Shown: positions 8,301 to 18,701 of the stretch, piece by piece
How positions within the stretch are numbered: the first letter of the stretch is position 1
Layout of the letters: each line of letters opens with the position of its first letter
Origin: Bacteroidetes bacterium HGW-Bacteroidetes-7
GTDB taxonomy: Bacteria > Bacteroidota > Bacteroidia > Bacteroidales > UBA932
DNA length: 64,000 nucleotides
Direction: 5' to 3'
Assembly (NCBI GenBank): GCA_002842465.1
Contig: PHDA01000014.1
Location: 1 to 64,000, forward strand
Notes under the pieces: model-generated
Databases searched by the model: none
What the model was told of the DNA's origin: nothing
What the model saw: only the letters and a program-made list of their open reading frames with translations
Position numbers and translations under genes: made by a program

Positions 8301-9174
8301 CGATTTCAATTTTGCATTTAAAAACAAAAGTAGCAGGACCGGTAAGTTTAATATCAGAGTAATGTTCTTCTGAGTTACATCTGAAACTCACATTCAAATC
8401 ACCTCCTATAGCCTTAATGTTTGTTGATACATATATAGGTTCAGAGTTGGTATTTTTATGGTATGATGTTTTTGTTAGCAGATGATGATATGCTATTGCA
8501 GATGCGGTTACGCCTGTTCCGCAGGCAAAGGTCTCATCTTCTACGCCTCTCTCAAATGTTCTTACCGAAATTTCCTGTACATTTCCCGGTGTGAGAGACT
8601 TGCCCCACCCGGCAGAATCTTTTCCCCAGTTACCTTGTACAAAATTCACATTTGTTCCTCCTGGAAATTGAGGATGATGTCTCCATAATTTTCCCTGACC
8701 AAGCACATCGTAGTCACTGAGGTTATCTACAAACATTACTAAATGAGGTGATCCGGTGTTAAGAAAAAGGCTTTTTGGAGAATGCTCTTTAATTGCATTA
8801 ACATCTATGATACCTAGTTCAACTTTGCAAACAGTAGGAGAGTACTCGAGAACCTTGGCTTCATGCTCTCCGTCTGTGGCAATAAACCGATAGCTATTAA
8901 TTCCTTTGTGAGCAGCAAAGGCAACAAGGCATCTCCCACCGTTACCGCACATGGTCCCCTCTTTTCCGTCTGAGTTAAAATATCTCATGGCAAAATCGTA
9001 CTCTTTGCTACCGTTTAGATACATAAGTCCGTCAGCACCTATGCCGAATCGTCTGTCGCATAGGTGTTTTATCTGACTTTCGGTAAGATCAATCTCGTCT
9101 TTTCTGTTATCAATGATAACAAAATCGTTTCCAGCTCCCTGGTATTTGTAGACTTTGATTTTCATATCTTTCAT
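8293..9174 (-). CDS. dapF: Diaminopimelate epimerase
   Basis: Converts LL-diaminopimelate to meso-diaminopimelate for lysine and peptidoglycan. The two catalytic cysteines are in MCGNGGRC (Cys76) and FACGTGVTA (Cys218), counted from the ATG at 9174. The N-terminus has the standard KYQGAGNDFV. A second ATG three codons later (9165) gives a more usual length and better spacing to the lpxB-ogt stop, so the true start may be there. Length of 290-293 aa is slightly over the norm, from a loop around residues 175-195. It lies between lpxB-ogt and coaD. Confidence 0.95.
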   Translation of the reverse strand: MKDMKIKVYKYQGAGNDFVIIDNRKDEIDLTESQIKHLCDRRFGIGADGLMYLNGSKEYDFAMRYFNSDGKEGTMCGNGGRCLVAFAAHKGINSYRFIATDGEHEAKVLEYSPTVCKVELGIIDVNAIKEHSPKSLFLNTGSPHLVMFVDNLSDYDVLGQGKLWRHHPQFPGGTNVNFVQGNWGKDSAGWGKSLTPGNVQEISVRTFERGVEDETFACGTGVTASAIAYHHLLTKTSYHKNTNSEPIYVSTNIKAIGGDLNVSFRCNSEEHYSDIKLTGPATFVFKCKIEIDE

Positions 9175-9177
9175 TTT

Positions 9178-10794
9178 TTAGTTGAAAAGGTTTTGTTCTT
9201 CTGATTGGTATGCCTTTTCGTGTTCAAGCAAAAAGCTCTTTTTGTCTATTCCGATATTAAAGCCTGTTAACTTATTATGAGCTCCTAATACTCGGTGGCA
9301 AGGTACAACAATAAGCAACGGATTCATTTTACAGGCCATACCAACTGCTCTGTTAGCATCTTTAGTGCCAATAAGCTTTGCAACCTCTCCATAAGTTTTT
9401 ACTTTTCCGTATGGAATTCTACTTAATTCGTCCCAAACTTTCCTTTGAAACTCCGTTCCATCAGGTTTTACAGGGAGGTCAAAACTCTTTCTCTGATTTG
9501 CAAAATACTCTTTAAATTGTTTTTCTGCCTCTGCCAGAACCGGGTGGTTTTCATTATGTTCGTTATTGTTTTTACTCTGCAAATATGTTACTTCTGTCAG
9601 GCTGTCTTTGTCGCAGGTCAGCTTAAGAAGGCCAAGCGGAGTGTTAATTATTTTGCAGAATCTTCTTGAGTCAATCATCTTGTTGTATTCTTCAATCATT
9701 GATTTTGCCACTTTTACTGATGCTCCCTCTCCTCCGAGAATATCTCTAAGTTTACTGTATTTCTTTATAAGCTTTTCCCTTTGTCCCTTACTCAATAATT
9801 TCTTCAGCTCTTTGGTAATTTCAGCAGGGGTACAATCATGCTGAACCAACTCTTTTACAACCGGTCTGTCCAGGATAAGGTTAACCAGGCTTATGAATTT
9901 TACCTTAATGAGCAATTTTGCAATTCTGTATGAGATTTCGTTACCTCCGTAACAAACTACCTGAGGTGCATCTAACAGTGCTGCTTCCAAGCTTGCAGTC
10001 CCGGATGAGAGTACTGTCGCTTTACTGTGTTTTAGTATGCCATACGTCTCTCCGGTGAGGAGTTTTATATTGCTTGATTTCAAGTGTTTATTGTAAATAG
10101 AGCTGTCAATGGATGGCGCTCCGGCGAGAAGAAACTGATAATCGGGGAAGTTTTTTTCCAGCTTTACCATTCGGGGCAAAAGATAGTTTATCTCCATTAC
10201 TCTGCTCCCTGCAAGTAACCCGATAATTGGTCTTTCGTCAATATTGTTTCTCTCCCGGAATTCATTTTCACTCTCTTTATGTACGGGATGGCCTGCAGTT
10301 GAGTCAAGCAGAGGATTGCCATTATAAATTGCATTAATGCCCCATTTTTTGAAGTATTCGATTTCGAAAGGAAATATTATGAATAGTCTGTCAACATCTC
10401 TTTTCAGGTTTTTGACACGCCCCTCTTTCCAGGCCCAGACTTTAGGTGAAATATAGTAGAAGACTATAATGTTATTCTCTTTGGCAAATTTGGCTATTCT
10501 GAAATTGAACCCAGGATAGTCTATAAGAATAAGGATGTCGGGCTTATATTCAAGAAGGTCTTTTTTACAAAGTTTAAGGTTTTTAGTGATTTTGTCCAAA
10601 GACATGAGCACCTCTACAAAACCCATTACGGCTGTCTCTTTGTAATGTCTTACCAATGTACCACCTTGAGCAGCCATGAGATCACCTCCCCAAAAGCGAA
10701 ACTCTGCAGAGGAGTCGGAGGCTTTAAGCCCTTTCATTAGGTTTGATCCGTGAAGATCGCCGGATGCTTCACCTGCAATAATATAATATTTCAT
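9178..10794 (-). CDS. lpxB: Fusion: lipid A disaccharide synthase and O6-methylguanine-DNA methyltransferase
   Basis: A 538-aa protein joins two unrelated enzymes in one frame. Residues 1-372 are LpxB, the membrane-associated glycosyltransferase that makes lipid A disaccharide (GEASGDLHGS at 8-17, YYISPKVWAW at about 113-122, SSGTASLEAAL at 263-273). Residues 373-538 are a complete Ogt/MGMT DNA repair protein with its helix-turn-helix region (IPYGKVKTYGEVAKLIG) and the alkyl-accepting cysteine in VVPCHRVLG (Cys499). The junction carries a methionine (codon 9676-9678) that could be an independent start for Ogt, so two products are possible. No stop or frame change is seen between the halves. 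It starts 19 bases after surE and ends three bases before dapF. Confidence 0.9.
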   Translation of the reverse strand: MKYYIIAGEASGDLHGSNLMKGLKASDSSAEFRFWGGDLMAAQGGTLVRHYKETAVMGFVEVLMSLDKITKNLKLCKKDLLEYKPDILILIDYPGFNFRIAKFAKENNIIVFYYISPKVWAWKEGRVKNLKRDVDRLFIIFPFEIEYFKKWGINAIYNGNPLLDSTAGHPVHKESENEFRERNNIDERPIIGLLAGSRVMEINYLLPRMVKLEKNFPDYQFLLAGAPSIDSSIYNKHLKSSNIKLLTGETYGILKHSKATVLSSGTASLEAALLDAPQVVCYGGNEISYRIAKLLIKVKFISLVNLILDRPVVKELVQHDCTPAEITKELKKLLSKGQREKLIKKYSKLRDILGGEGASVKVAKSMIEEYNKMIDSRRFCKIINTPLGLLKLTCDKDSLTEVTYLQSKNNNEHNENHPVLAEAEKQFKEYFANQRKSFDLPVKPDGTEFQRKVWDELSRIPYGKVKTYGEVAKLIGTKDANRAVGMACKMNPLLIVVPCHRVLGAHNKLTGFNIGIDKKSFLLEHEKAYQSEEQNLFN

Positions 10795-10813
10795 AACCTT
10801 GGCATTTAGAAAA

Positions 10814-11581
10814 TTATAACTTCCAAAGCTCCTCTAGTCTCTTTAATTCGTTGTAATCAGTTGTGTCAATTTTATGTGGCACTACACTTATAAAATTTTG
10901 TTCAACAAGATTGTGATCGGCAAGTTTGTTTTCCGGTTCATTATTGTAAAATTCACCTGTCATCCAGTAATAGTTAAATCCGTAGGGGTCTTTTCTCTCT
11001 TCGAACTCTTTAATCCACTGACCCTTACCCTGTCCGGAAAACCGAATTCCCTTAATGTGCTCCAGCTTGACTGCAGGAAAATTTACATTCAGATATGTGT
11101 TAGCTATAGGGGGGATTTCAAGAAATTTATCAATTATGATTTTTGCATAATGAACCGAAGCAGTAAAGTCAGCATTTGGATCATGAGAGGCCAGAGAAAA
11201 ACCGATTGATGGTACTCCGTAAACAGTGCCCTCTGCTGCTGCTCCAAGAGTTCCGGAATAGAGAGCTGCAATAGAGGCATTTGAACCGTGATTGATTCCA
11301 GATACTAATATGTCAGGCATTTTATCACTAAATATCTGATTCATTGCCATTTTTACACAATCTGCAGGAGTACCTGAGCATGCATAAATTTTAAGACCCT
11401 CTTCACTTCTAAGTTCAGTTAACCGCAGCGGTTTCCCAATTGTTAGAGCGGCTGACATGCCACTCTGAGCTTCAAACGGGGCAACCACGGTAACCTCACC
11501 GTACGGTCTCATTAAATCTGTAAGTGCCCCTATCCCTTTGGATTTTACTCCATCATCGTTGGTAATGAGAATACGCCTCAT
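10814..11581 (-). CDS. surE: 5'/3'-nucleotidase SurE
   Basis: A 255-aa metal-dependent survival-protein phosphatase acting on nucleoside monophosphates. The N-terminal ILITNDDGV carries the metal-binding Asp pair, and VSGINHGSN and GTPADCVKMA are the other conserved blocks. It is the first gene of the long minus-strand run; a TACCTTCG sequence (reverse strand, about 11616-11623) resembles a Bacteroidetes -7 box and lies about 35 bases upstream of the ATG. Confidence 0.95.
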   Translation of the reverse strand: MRRILITNDDGVKSKGIGALTDLMRPYGEVTVVAPFEAQSGMSAALTIGKPLRLTELRSEEGLKIYACSGTPADCVKMAMNQIFSDKMPDILVSGINHGSNASIAALYSGTLGAAAEGTVYGVPSIGFSLASHDPNADFTASVHYAKIIIDKFLEIPPIANTYLNVNFPAVKLEHIKGIRFSGQGKGQWIKEFEERKDPYGFNYYWMTGEFYNNEPENKLADHNLVEQNFISVVPHKIDTTDYNELKRLEELWKL

Positions 11582-11634
11582 ATAAATTTTAAAAATTGGA
11601 TGTTTACAATATGCGAAGGTAGCAAAAAAAATAT

Positions 11635-11642
11635 TAACTTTG
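11635..11642 (+). promoter_or_regulatory. Predicted -7 box of gapA
   Basis: TAACTTTG matches the Bacteroidetes -7 consensus TAnnTTTG and lies 56 bases upstream of the gapA ATG in a divergent intergenic region. No clear -33 element is seen. Confidence 0.55.
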
Positions 11643-11686
11643 CGGCGGTTTTTAGTAGTTCTTACAGACTAACACATTCAATTTAA

Positions 11687-12703
<1,017 letters not shown>

Positions 12704-12724
12704 CAAAACTCAATTATTATAATG

Positions 12725-12767
12725 GAGGGTGTCAAAATCTATGATTTGAGACACCCTCTTAATTTTT
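12725..12767 (+). terminator. Intrinsic terminator of gapA
   Basis: A stem GAGGGTGTC / GACACCCTC (12725-12733 with 12750-12758), extended by inner AAATC/GATTT pairing, is followed by TTAATTTTT. Confidence 0.85.
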
Positions 12768-12770
12768 ATA

Positions 12771-12778
12771 TATATTTG
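12771..12778 (+). promoter_or_regulatory. Predicted -7 box for the sensor-trkH genes
   Basis: TATATTTG fits TAnnTTTG and lies 17 bases before the ATG at 12796, directly after the gapA terminator, so the downstream genes are probably a separate transcription unit. Confidence 0.55.
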
Positions 12779-12795
12779 TATTCAAAACTTAAACT

Positions 12796-13572
12796 ATGGG
12801 TATTCGTAAAAAAATCTCCCTTGGATTTGTCGTTATAGGAGCTATACTATTTCTATCCAGCATAATTGCGGTTTTCGAGTTCAACCGGATGAGAAATTCG
12901 GTTACCGGACTTATGCAGGCGAATATCAATAGTATAAACACCTCCAGAATGCTCATGGAGCTTACCGATGAGTACAACTTTATTCTGCTAAGCAGGGTCA
13001 TTGTTGATTCTACGATTGTTTCAGCAGAGGTCCTTTATGATGATAGGTTTGATAAACATATCTCCAGTATCAAAAGTAACTTTACATCAGAGGCTGAGGT
13101 TGCCATTGCTGATTCACTTGCACTTTCCTATTCGGAATATCTGGCTGTAATAAGCGAAACCAGAAATATTATGACAGAAGATATTACTGTTAGAAAGGAG
13201 TGGTACGAGTCAAAGTTGAAACCTGTTTACAATAAACTTAGAGCTTATAAAAAGAAATTGGGTCTCTTAACTCAGGAGGCGCTTTCAGATAATACAAAAG
13301 AGTTGCAGGAGGGCTACTACAGAAGCATTATGCCGGGAATAATTGCCGTAAGTGCCGGGATTGTGCTGGTTCTTCTGTTTAACTATTTTATCAACCTCTA
13401 TTTTATCTCACCGGTACTATTAATATCAAAGGGAATTAAAAATTACCGGGATTTCAGAAAGAGTTATAGTGTTCAATTTGACAATGATGACGAAATTCAG
13501 GAGATAAATAATGAGGTAAAAAGCATTATTGATGAGAATAAAAAACTCAAGAACACCGGGGATAATAAATAG
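12796..13572 (+). CDS. Two-helix membrane sensor-like protein without output domain
   Basis: A 258-aa protein with an N-terminal membrane helix (about 8-27), an extracytoplasmic helical region (about 30-176) resembling the four-helix-bundle ligand domains of chemoreceptors, a second helix (about 178-203) and a short cytoplasmic HAMP-like tail rich in charged residues (DEIQEINNEVKSIIDENKKL). It then stops: no kinase, methyl-accepting or cyclase domain follows. Its stop is three bases before the trkH start, so the two are almost certainly co-transcribed. A role sensing conditions for, or interacting with, the potassium channel is inference; a decayed sensor is the alternative. Confidence 0.6.
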   Translation: MGIRKKISLGFVVIGAILFLSSIIAVFEFNRMRNSVTGLMQANINSINTSRMLMELTDEYNFILLSRVIVDSTIVSAEVLYDDRFDKHISSIKSNFTSEAEVAIADSLALSYSEYLAVISETRNIMTEDITVRKEWYESKLKPVYNKLRAYKKKLGLLTQEALSDNTKELQEGYYRSIMPGIIAVSAGIVLVLLFNYFINLYFISPVLLISKGIKNYRDFRKSYSVQFDNDDEIQEINNEVKSIIDENKKLKNTGDNK

Positions 13573-13575
13573 AAT

Positions 13576-15021
13576 ATGAACTTAAGGACAGTCACTAGAA
13601 ATATTGGACTTGCGCTTCTTTTGAATGCGTTGTTTATGTACATTTCTGCAATTGTTTCTGCAATATATGATTTTGACGCATCTTTTTCTCCCTTATTGTT
13701 AAGTGCCGTAATTACAACATTTGCAGGGAGTTTTCCTTTAATATTTGTCAATAAATTTTATGAGATTAATATAAAAGAGGGTTTTACAATAGTTGTCTTC
13801 TCATGGATACTTTCCTGCCTCTTTGGTATGTTGCCCTACGTGCTTTTTGGAGGGGAATTCTCTATTTTAAATTCTTGGTTTGAAAGTGTTTCCGGATATA
13901 CAACCACCGGAGCTACTATCCTTGTTGACGTAGAGAGTGTTCCAAAAGGATTGCTATTCTGGAGATCATCCACCCACTGGCTGGGAGGTTTGGGAGTGGT
14001 TCTGTTTATGCTATTAGTTCTTCCTTCAGTAAGTACCTTCAGAATGAAGTTGTCAAAAATGGAAATCTCTACCTTATCTAAAGATAATTTTAAATTTAAG
14101 GCTCATCAGACTATAAGAGTAATTTCAATTGTATATCTGGGTCTAACACTGCTGGAGACTGGTTTTTTGATGTTAGCCGGGATGAATCTTTACGATGCCA
14201 TTAATCACTCATTCAGTACTGTGTCTACAGGCGGTTTTAGTACAAAAAACCTTTCAATTTTGTATTTTGATTCAGTTAAGATTGAAGTAGTAATAATGGT
14301 TTTTATGGTTTTATCCGGGATTCACTTTGGACTTTTATATTCTGTTATTGCCGGGCGCTCCGTTAGTTTATTTAAATCTCCCATTGTGCGCTTTTACTTA
14401 ATGTCACTATTAATTGGTGGTGTTCTTGTCACTCTTAACATTAAACTTACAGGTGTGGTAGAAAATTGGGGGACAGCATTAAGGCAGGGTTTTTTTCAAG
14501 TTATATCCCTTGGTACAACCACAGGATTTGCAAATGCAGACTCCTCTATGTGGCCGTCATTTTCAATATTACTACTTATCTATTTTTGCTTTCAATGTGC
14601 CTGTTCAGGATCGACAACTGGTGGGCTTAAAGCTGACCGTGTGCTCATATTCTTCTCATCCATAAAGGCACAAATAAGAAAACAGATACATCCAAACGCT
14701 GTTGTATCAATAAAAATAAATTCTCAAACTATTGACAGAGATCTGGTGTACGGAGTAATCCTTTACATTGCCCTATATGTAACAATAGTATTTATTGTTA
14801 CTGTTCTTCTAACGCTGATGGGAATTGACATGACCGACTCTTTCACCTCATCTGTTGCATCAATGGGTAATGTAGGTCCCGGCTTTGGTAATGTGGGTTC
14901 CTTGGGCAACTATTCAGATTTTCCTATGGTAGGAAAATTTATTTTGACAATTCAAATGCTTCTGGGTCGTCTTGAAATATACTCTCTCCTTCTGATATTT
15001 GTACTTTACAGATGGAGGTAG
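13576..15021 (+). CDS. trkH: Trk/Ktr-type potassium uptake channel subunit
   Basis: A 481-aa integral membrane protein of the TrkH/KtrB superfamily, the K+-conducting subunit. The four pore-loop repeats are recognisable: SGYTTTGATI (about 110-119), a second near VSTGGFSTKN, a third at LGTTTGFANAD and a fourth near MGNVGPGFGNVG. These glycine-containing loops form the selectivity filter. No trkA gene for the cytoplasmic gating ring lies in the window, so it must be elsewhere. It follows the sensor-like gene by three bases and precedes the helicase gene by eight. Confidence 0.92.
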   Translation: MNLRTVTRNIGLALLLNALFMYISAIVSAIYDFDASFSPLLLSAVITTFAGSFPLIFVNKFYEINIKEGFTIVVFSWILSCLFGMLPYVLFGGEFSILNSWFESVSGYTTTGATILVDVESVPKGLLFWRSSTHWLGGLGVVLFMLLVLPSVSTFRMKLSKMEISTLSKDNFKFKAHQTIRVISIVYLGLTLLETGFLMLAGMNLYDAINHSFSTVSTGGFSTKNLSILYFDSVKIEVVIMVFMVLSGIHFGLLYSVIAGRSVSLFKSPIVRFYLMSLLIGGVLVTLNIKLTGVVENWGTALRQGFFQVISLGTTTGFANADSSMWPSFSILLLIYFCFQCACSGSTTGGLKADRVLIFFSSIKAQIRKQIHPNAVVSIKINSQTIDRDLVYGVILYIALYVTIVFIVTVLLTLMGIDMTDSFTSSVASMGNVGPGFGNVGSLGNYSDFPMVGKFILTIQMLLGRLEIYSLLLIFVLYRWR

Positions 15022-15029
15022 AGTAAAGG

Positions 15030-16445
15030 ATGTCACTAGATAATTTTATATACGACAAACTTGTATCTGGTCTTGGTTTTGAACCGACTCCATGTCAGCA
15101 AAACCTTTTTAAAGTTCTCTCTCTCTTTATTAAGGAGGATGAAAACGACATTTTACTGATAAATGGTTACGCCGGAACAGGCAAAACATCATCAATCTCT
15201 TCTCTGGTTTCACTTTTAAAAGGGTTCAATAAAAAATACATTCTGACTGCACCAACAGGAAGGGCCGCTAAGGTTCTGGCAGGTTACACAGGCTGCAGCT
15301 CCTTCACAGTTCATAAACAGATATACCGTCAAAAGTCGCTTAAAGATGGTTTAGGACAATTTATTCTTGATCTTAACAAAAACAGAGACACAATTTTTGT
15401 AGTTGACGAGGCCTCTCTTATATCTTCTGGTTCAGGCGAAGGTTCAATTTTTGGCAGTGGTAATCTACTTGATGACCTTATTACTTATGTGAGATCAAAT
15501 ACCGGAAACAAACTAATTTTAATAGGCGATTCTGCTCAATTACCGCCGGTAGGAGAGGATATTTCCAATGCATTGAATTTTGACATTGTCAGTAGATACG
15601 GTAAAGCCGAATATGTCACCTTAAAAAGTGTTGTCAGGCAAGCTCAGGATTCAGGAATCCTAATCAACGCCACAATGCTACGTGAGATGATTGATAATGA
15701 GAAGTTTGATTTTCCAAAATTCACGGTCCAACCCTTTTCTGATATTGAACGCATAACAGGTTCAGATCTGATAGAACAAATGACAATGTCATACGATAAA
15801 TCAGGAATTGATGAAACTCTTGTTCTATGCCGGTCAAACAAAAGAGCTAACAGATATAATGCAGGCATAAGAGGCAAAATACTATTCAGAGAGGAGAGGT
15901 TGACAAAGGGTGATAAACTTATGATTGTTAAGAACTGCTATCAGTTTCTTGACGATGTTGAAGATATTGATTTCATAGCCAATGGCGATGTTGCAGAGTT
16001 GATAAAAATATCCGGTTATGAAGAGCGTTATGGTTTAAATTTCGCAAAGGCAAAGCTCAGGTTTCCTGATTACAACGACACAGAAATCGAGGCTAGAATC
16101 ATACTTGATACACTTGAAAGTGAGACGGCCAGCCTTGGCAACGATATTCAAAGAGCCCTGTTTAACTCTGTGATGGAAGATTATTCTCATATTAAACTTA
16201 AGAGAAAGCGAATTGCGGCAGTCAGGGAAGACAAGTATTTTAATGCACTTCAAATAAAATATGCAAATGCCATAACCTGCCATAAATCTCAGGGAGGGCA
16301 GTGGAAAACTGTTTTTATTGACAACCCATTCTGGAAGGGTGAAATTTCGAAAGATGATCTTAAATGGCTCTACACCGCTATTACAAGGGCTGTTGATAAG
16401 GTTTATTTTGTTAATTTTGATGACAGGTTTTTTGCCAAACAGTAG
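15030..16445 (+). CDS. RecD/Dda-like superfamily 1B DNA helicase
   Basis: A 471-aa ATPase with Walker A GYAGTGKT (46-53), a following motif TAPTGRAAKVL, Walker B-like VVDEASLI, motif III GDSAQLPPVG and the C-terminal UvrD_C_2 signature ITCHKSQGGQW, ending with WLYTAITRA. This is the core of SF1B 5'-3' helicases such as RecD2 and Dda, without the long N-terminal extension of RecD2. A role in DNA repair or replication restart is likely. The neighbours give no functional hint; spacing suggests readthrough from trkH. Confidence 0.87.
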   Translation: MSLDNFIYDKLVSGLGFEPTPCQQNLFKVLSLFIKEDENDILLINGYAGTGKTSSISSLVSLLKGFNKKYILTAPTGRAAKVLAGYTGCSSFTVHKQIYRQKSLKDGLGQFILDLNKNRDTIFVVDEASLISSGSGEGSIFGSGNLLDDLITYVRSNTGNKLILIGDSAQLPPVGEDISNALNFDIVSRYGKAEYVTLKSVVRQAQDSGILINATMLREMIDNEKFDFPKFTVQPFSDIERITGSDLIEQMTMSYDKSGIDETLVLCRSNKRANRYNAGIRGKILFREERLTKGDKLMIVKNCYQFLDDVEDIDFIANGDVAELIKISGYEERYGLNFAKAKLRFPDYNDTEIEARIILDTLESETASLGNDIQRALFNSVMEDYSHIKLKRKRIAAVREDKYFNALQIKYANAITCHKSQGGQWKTVFIDNPFWKGEISKDDLKWLYTAITRAVDKVYFVNFDDRFFAKQ

Positions 16446-16474
16446 AATATTGCCAAATACAAACTAACAACTAT

Positions 16475-18589
16475 ATGAACTTCTTATTCTGTTTTAAACG
16501 AGTAACAGCAACGCTGATATGTTTATTGTTTGCAAATCAGTTGCTTATCGCTCAAGGCCCGGTTCAATCCGTTCCAATGCCACACTCTTGGAAAGATAAT
16601 AACACCCTGGTTATGGTTCATACCCTAGGTATGAAGAGGGTCTTTTATGAGTATAACATCAAAAAAGAGAAGATGACTGAGATTGAATCTCCGATAGCGC
16701 CAAAAGCAACTCCCACTGTCTTGGTGAAAAATGGAGATGTTATATTTTCGGATATTGCAGGCAATGAAAAGCAGATAACATTCACGTCATCTCAGGAGAG
16801 GAATCCTGTTCTATCTCCCGACTTTAGAAAAGTAGCATACACAAGGGATAATGATCTGTACTCTTATGATCTTGAAAAGAACAAAGAGACAAGACTTACT
16901 ACTGATGGATCGGAGTTGATTCTTAACGGATGGGCTTCATGGGTTTATTACGAAGAGATATTTGGAAGGGGAGGCCAGTACAGGGCATTTTGGTGGTCTC
17001 CGGACAGTCGCACTCTTGCCTTTTACAGATTTGATGACTCTAAGGTGCCAATGTTTCCGATTTATGAATCGAAAGGAAAGCATGGCACAATTACCAGAAC
17101 AAGATATCCAAAGGCTGGAGATACAAATCCTGAAGTAATGCTGGGATTTGCCTCACCCGAAGGTGGCGAGATTATTTGGGCAGATTTTAATTCAAAAGAT
17201 GACCAGTACTTTGGTACTCCATTCTGGACAGGAACAGGTTCAACAATAATGGTTCAGTGGATGGATAGAGACCAAAGCAATCTTACACTGTATGCAGTGA
17301 ATGTTCACGATGGATCTAAAATGCATGTTTATAGAGAGTATCAGAAAACATGGATTAACTGGATGACAGATATGAAGTTCGGAAAAGATGGGTTCTATTT
17401 TGTCAGGGATTTTGAGTTGTGGGAACATATTTATTATCAGTCATATGACGGTAATAAATTTGAAAGACTTACAGATGGCATGAACTGGGGAGTAAGAATT
17501 CTGGATGTTGATGAAAAAGATTCTGTAATTCATTTCACTGCCAGAAGAGATGTTTCGGTAAGAAACGATTTGTACAGGGCATCATGGGGAGAGAAGGGTA
17601 AAAATATAAGAAAGTTATCTGAAGGGGAGTATAATTATGCAATGCCGTTGTTATCACCTGATAAAAAGCATTTTGCTGCAATTATCTCCAATACAGAAAC
17701 TCCTTTAAAGGTGGTACTGCTGGCAACTGAGAGAGGTGGAGCAGTTAAACAGGGAGAGTTAAGGGTTATCGCAGATACAAAAAAAGAGAATTTTGATAGT
17801 CTGAATTTACCAAAACCAAAACTGATTTACATAACAACTCCTGAGGGATATAAGCTTCCCGGTGTAATTACCCTGCCTAATAATTTTGACCCTAAGAAGA
17901 GGTATCCTGTTATAATGAGTATATACGGAGGCCCTAACTCTTCTAATGTAATGGACACGTGGAGAAACCCTTCAAAGCTGAATCATTTGTGGGCAAAAGA
18001 AGGAGTTATTCAAATTTCTGTAGATAACAGAGCTTCAGGCCATTGCGGTAAAGAGGGTATTAATTATATTCATAGAAATCTTGGCCATTATGAACTACAG
18101 GATTACATTTATTGGGCTAAATACCTGGCCACACTGGAGTATGTTAATACCGATAAGATAGGAATTGCAGGCTTTAGCTATGGAGGAACCATGACCCTAC
18201 TTGCTCTGACTGACGGTGCAGAGTATTTTCGCTATGGTATTGCCGGAGCCGGGGTTTATGACTGGCTGCTTTATGATACTCATTACACAGAGAGGTACAT
18301 GGACCATCCTGAAAACAATCCCGAAGGCTACAAAGAATCTGCAGCAATCAACAAAGCCAAACATTACAAAAGCGAAACTGGCTCTCTCTTATACATTACA
18401 CATGGTACGGCAGACGATAATGTTCATATGCAAAACACCATTCAAATGATTGACGCTTTGCAAAAAGAGGGCAAACAGTTTGAGATGATGCTCTACCCAG
18501 GAGCATTTCATGGATACAGAGGCTATCAAGGTGCTCACTCCGAAGAGGCCACCATCAATTTCTGGAGAAAAGTACTGCTCGGTAAATAA
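16475..18589 (+). CDS. Dipeptidyl peptidase IV-like S9 serine peptidase
   Basis: A 704-aa secreted peptidase with an N-terminal signal peptide (ending near residue 26), a beta-propeller domain and a C-terminal alpha/beta-hydrolase. The DPP4-type double glutamate motif is seen in WVYYEEIFGR; it binds the free N-terminus of the substrate. The nucleophile is Ser568 in GFSYGGTM, the acid Asp is in HGTADDNVH and the histidine in AFHGYRG. DPP4 enzymes release Xaa-Pro dipeptides from peptides in the periplasm, which fits amino-acid-fermenting Bacteroidales. The gene begins 29 bases after the helicase gene. Confidence 0.92.
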   Translation: MNFLFCFKRVTATLICLLFANQLLIAQGPVQSVPMPHSWKDNNTLVMVHTLGMKRVFYEYNIKKEKMTEIESPIAPKATPTVLVKNGDVIFSDIAGNEKQITFTSSQERNPVLSPDFRKVAYTRDNDLYSYDLEKNKETRLTTDGSELILNGWASWVYYEEIFGRGGQYRAFWWSPDSRTLAFYRFDDSKVPMFPIYESKGKHGTITRTRYPKAGDTNPEVMLGFASPEGGEIIWADFNSKDDQYFGTPFWTGTGSTIMVQWMDRDQSNLTLYAVNVHDGSKMHVYREYQKTWINWMTDMKFGKDGFYFVRDFELWEHIYYQSYDGNKFERLTDGMNWGVRILDVDEKDSVIHFTARRDVSVRNDLYRASWGEKGKNIRKLSEGEYNYAMPLLSPDKKHFAAIISNTETPLKVVLLATERGGAVKQGELRVIADTKKENFDSLNLPKPKLIYITTPEGYKLPGVITLPNNFDPKKRYPVIMSIYGGPNSSNVMDTWRNPSKLNHLWAKEGVIQISVDNRASGHCGKEGINYIHRNLGHYELQDYIYWAKYLATLEYVNTDKIGIAGFSYGGTMTLLALTDGAEYFRYGIAGAGVYDWLLYDTHYTERYMDHPENNPEGYKESAAINKAKHYKSETGSLLYITHGTADDNVHMQNTIQMIDALQKEGKQFEMMLYPGAFHGYRGYQGAHSEEATINFWRKVLLGK

Positions 18590-18599
18590 ATTTAAGCGC

Positions 18600-18629
18600 A
18601 AAAAAGGGCTGCTCAAAACCGAGCAGCCC
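18600..18629 (-). terminator. Intrinsic terminator, minus strand
   Basis: The stem GGGCTGCTC / GAGCAGCCC (18606-18614 with 18621-18629) is followed on the minus strand by six T (18600-18605). It ends transcripts from the secreted-protein gene at 18702-19652, and the hairpin may also serve the convergent DPP4-like gene. Confidence 0.85.
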
Positions 18630-18701
18630 AAATGCCTACCAACTTAAATTTAAACACTTAAAACTAACCAAAACTTCTCTAAATTTTGTGGTTGGGACAG
18701 G

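Noticed and set aside
12796-13572. A methyl-accepting chemotaxis protein
   Set aside because: It has a ligand-domain-like part and HAMP-like tail but ends before any methyl-accepting signalling region.
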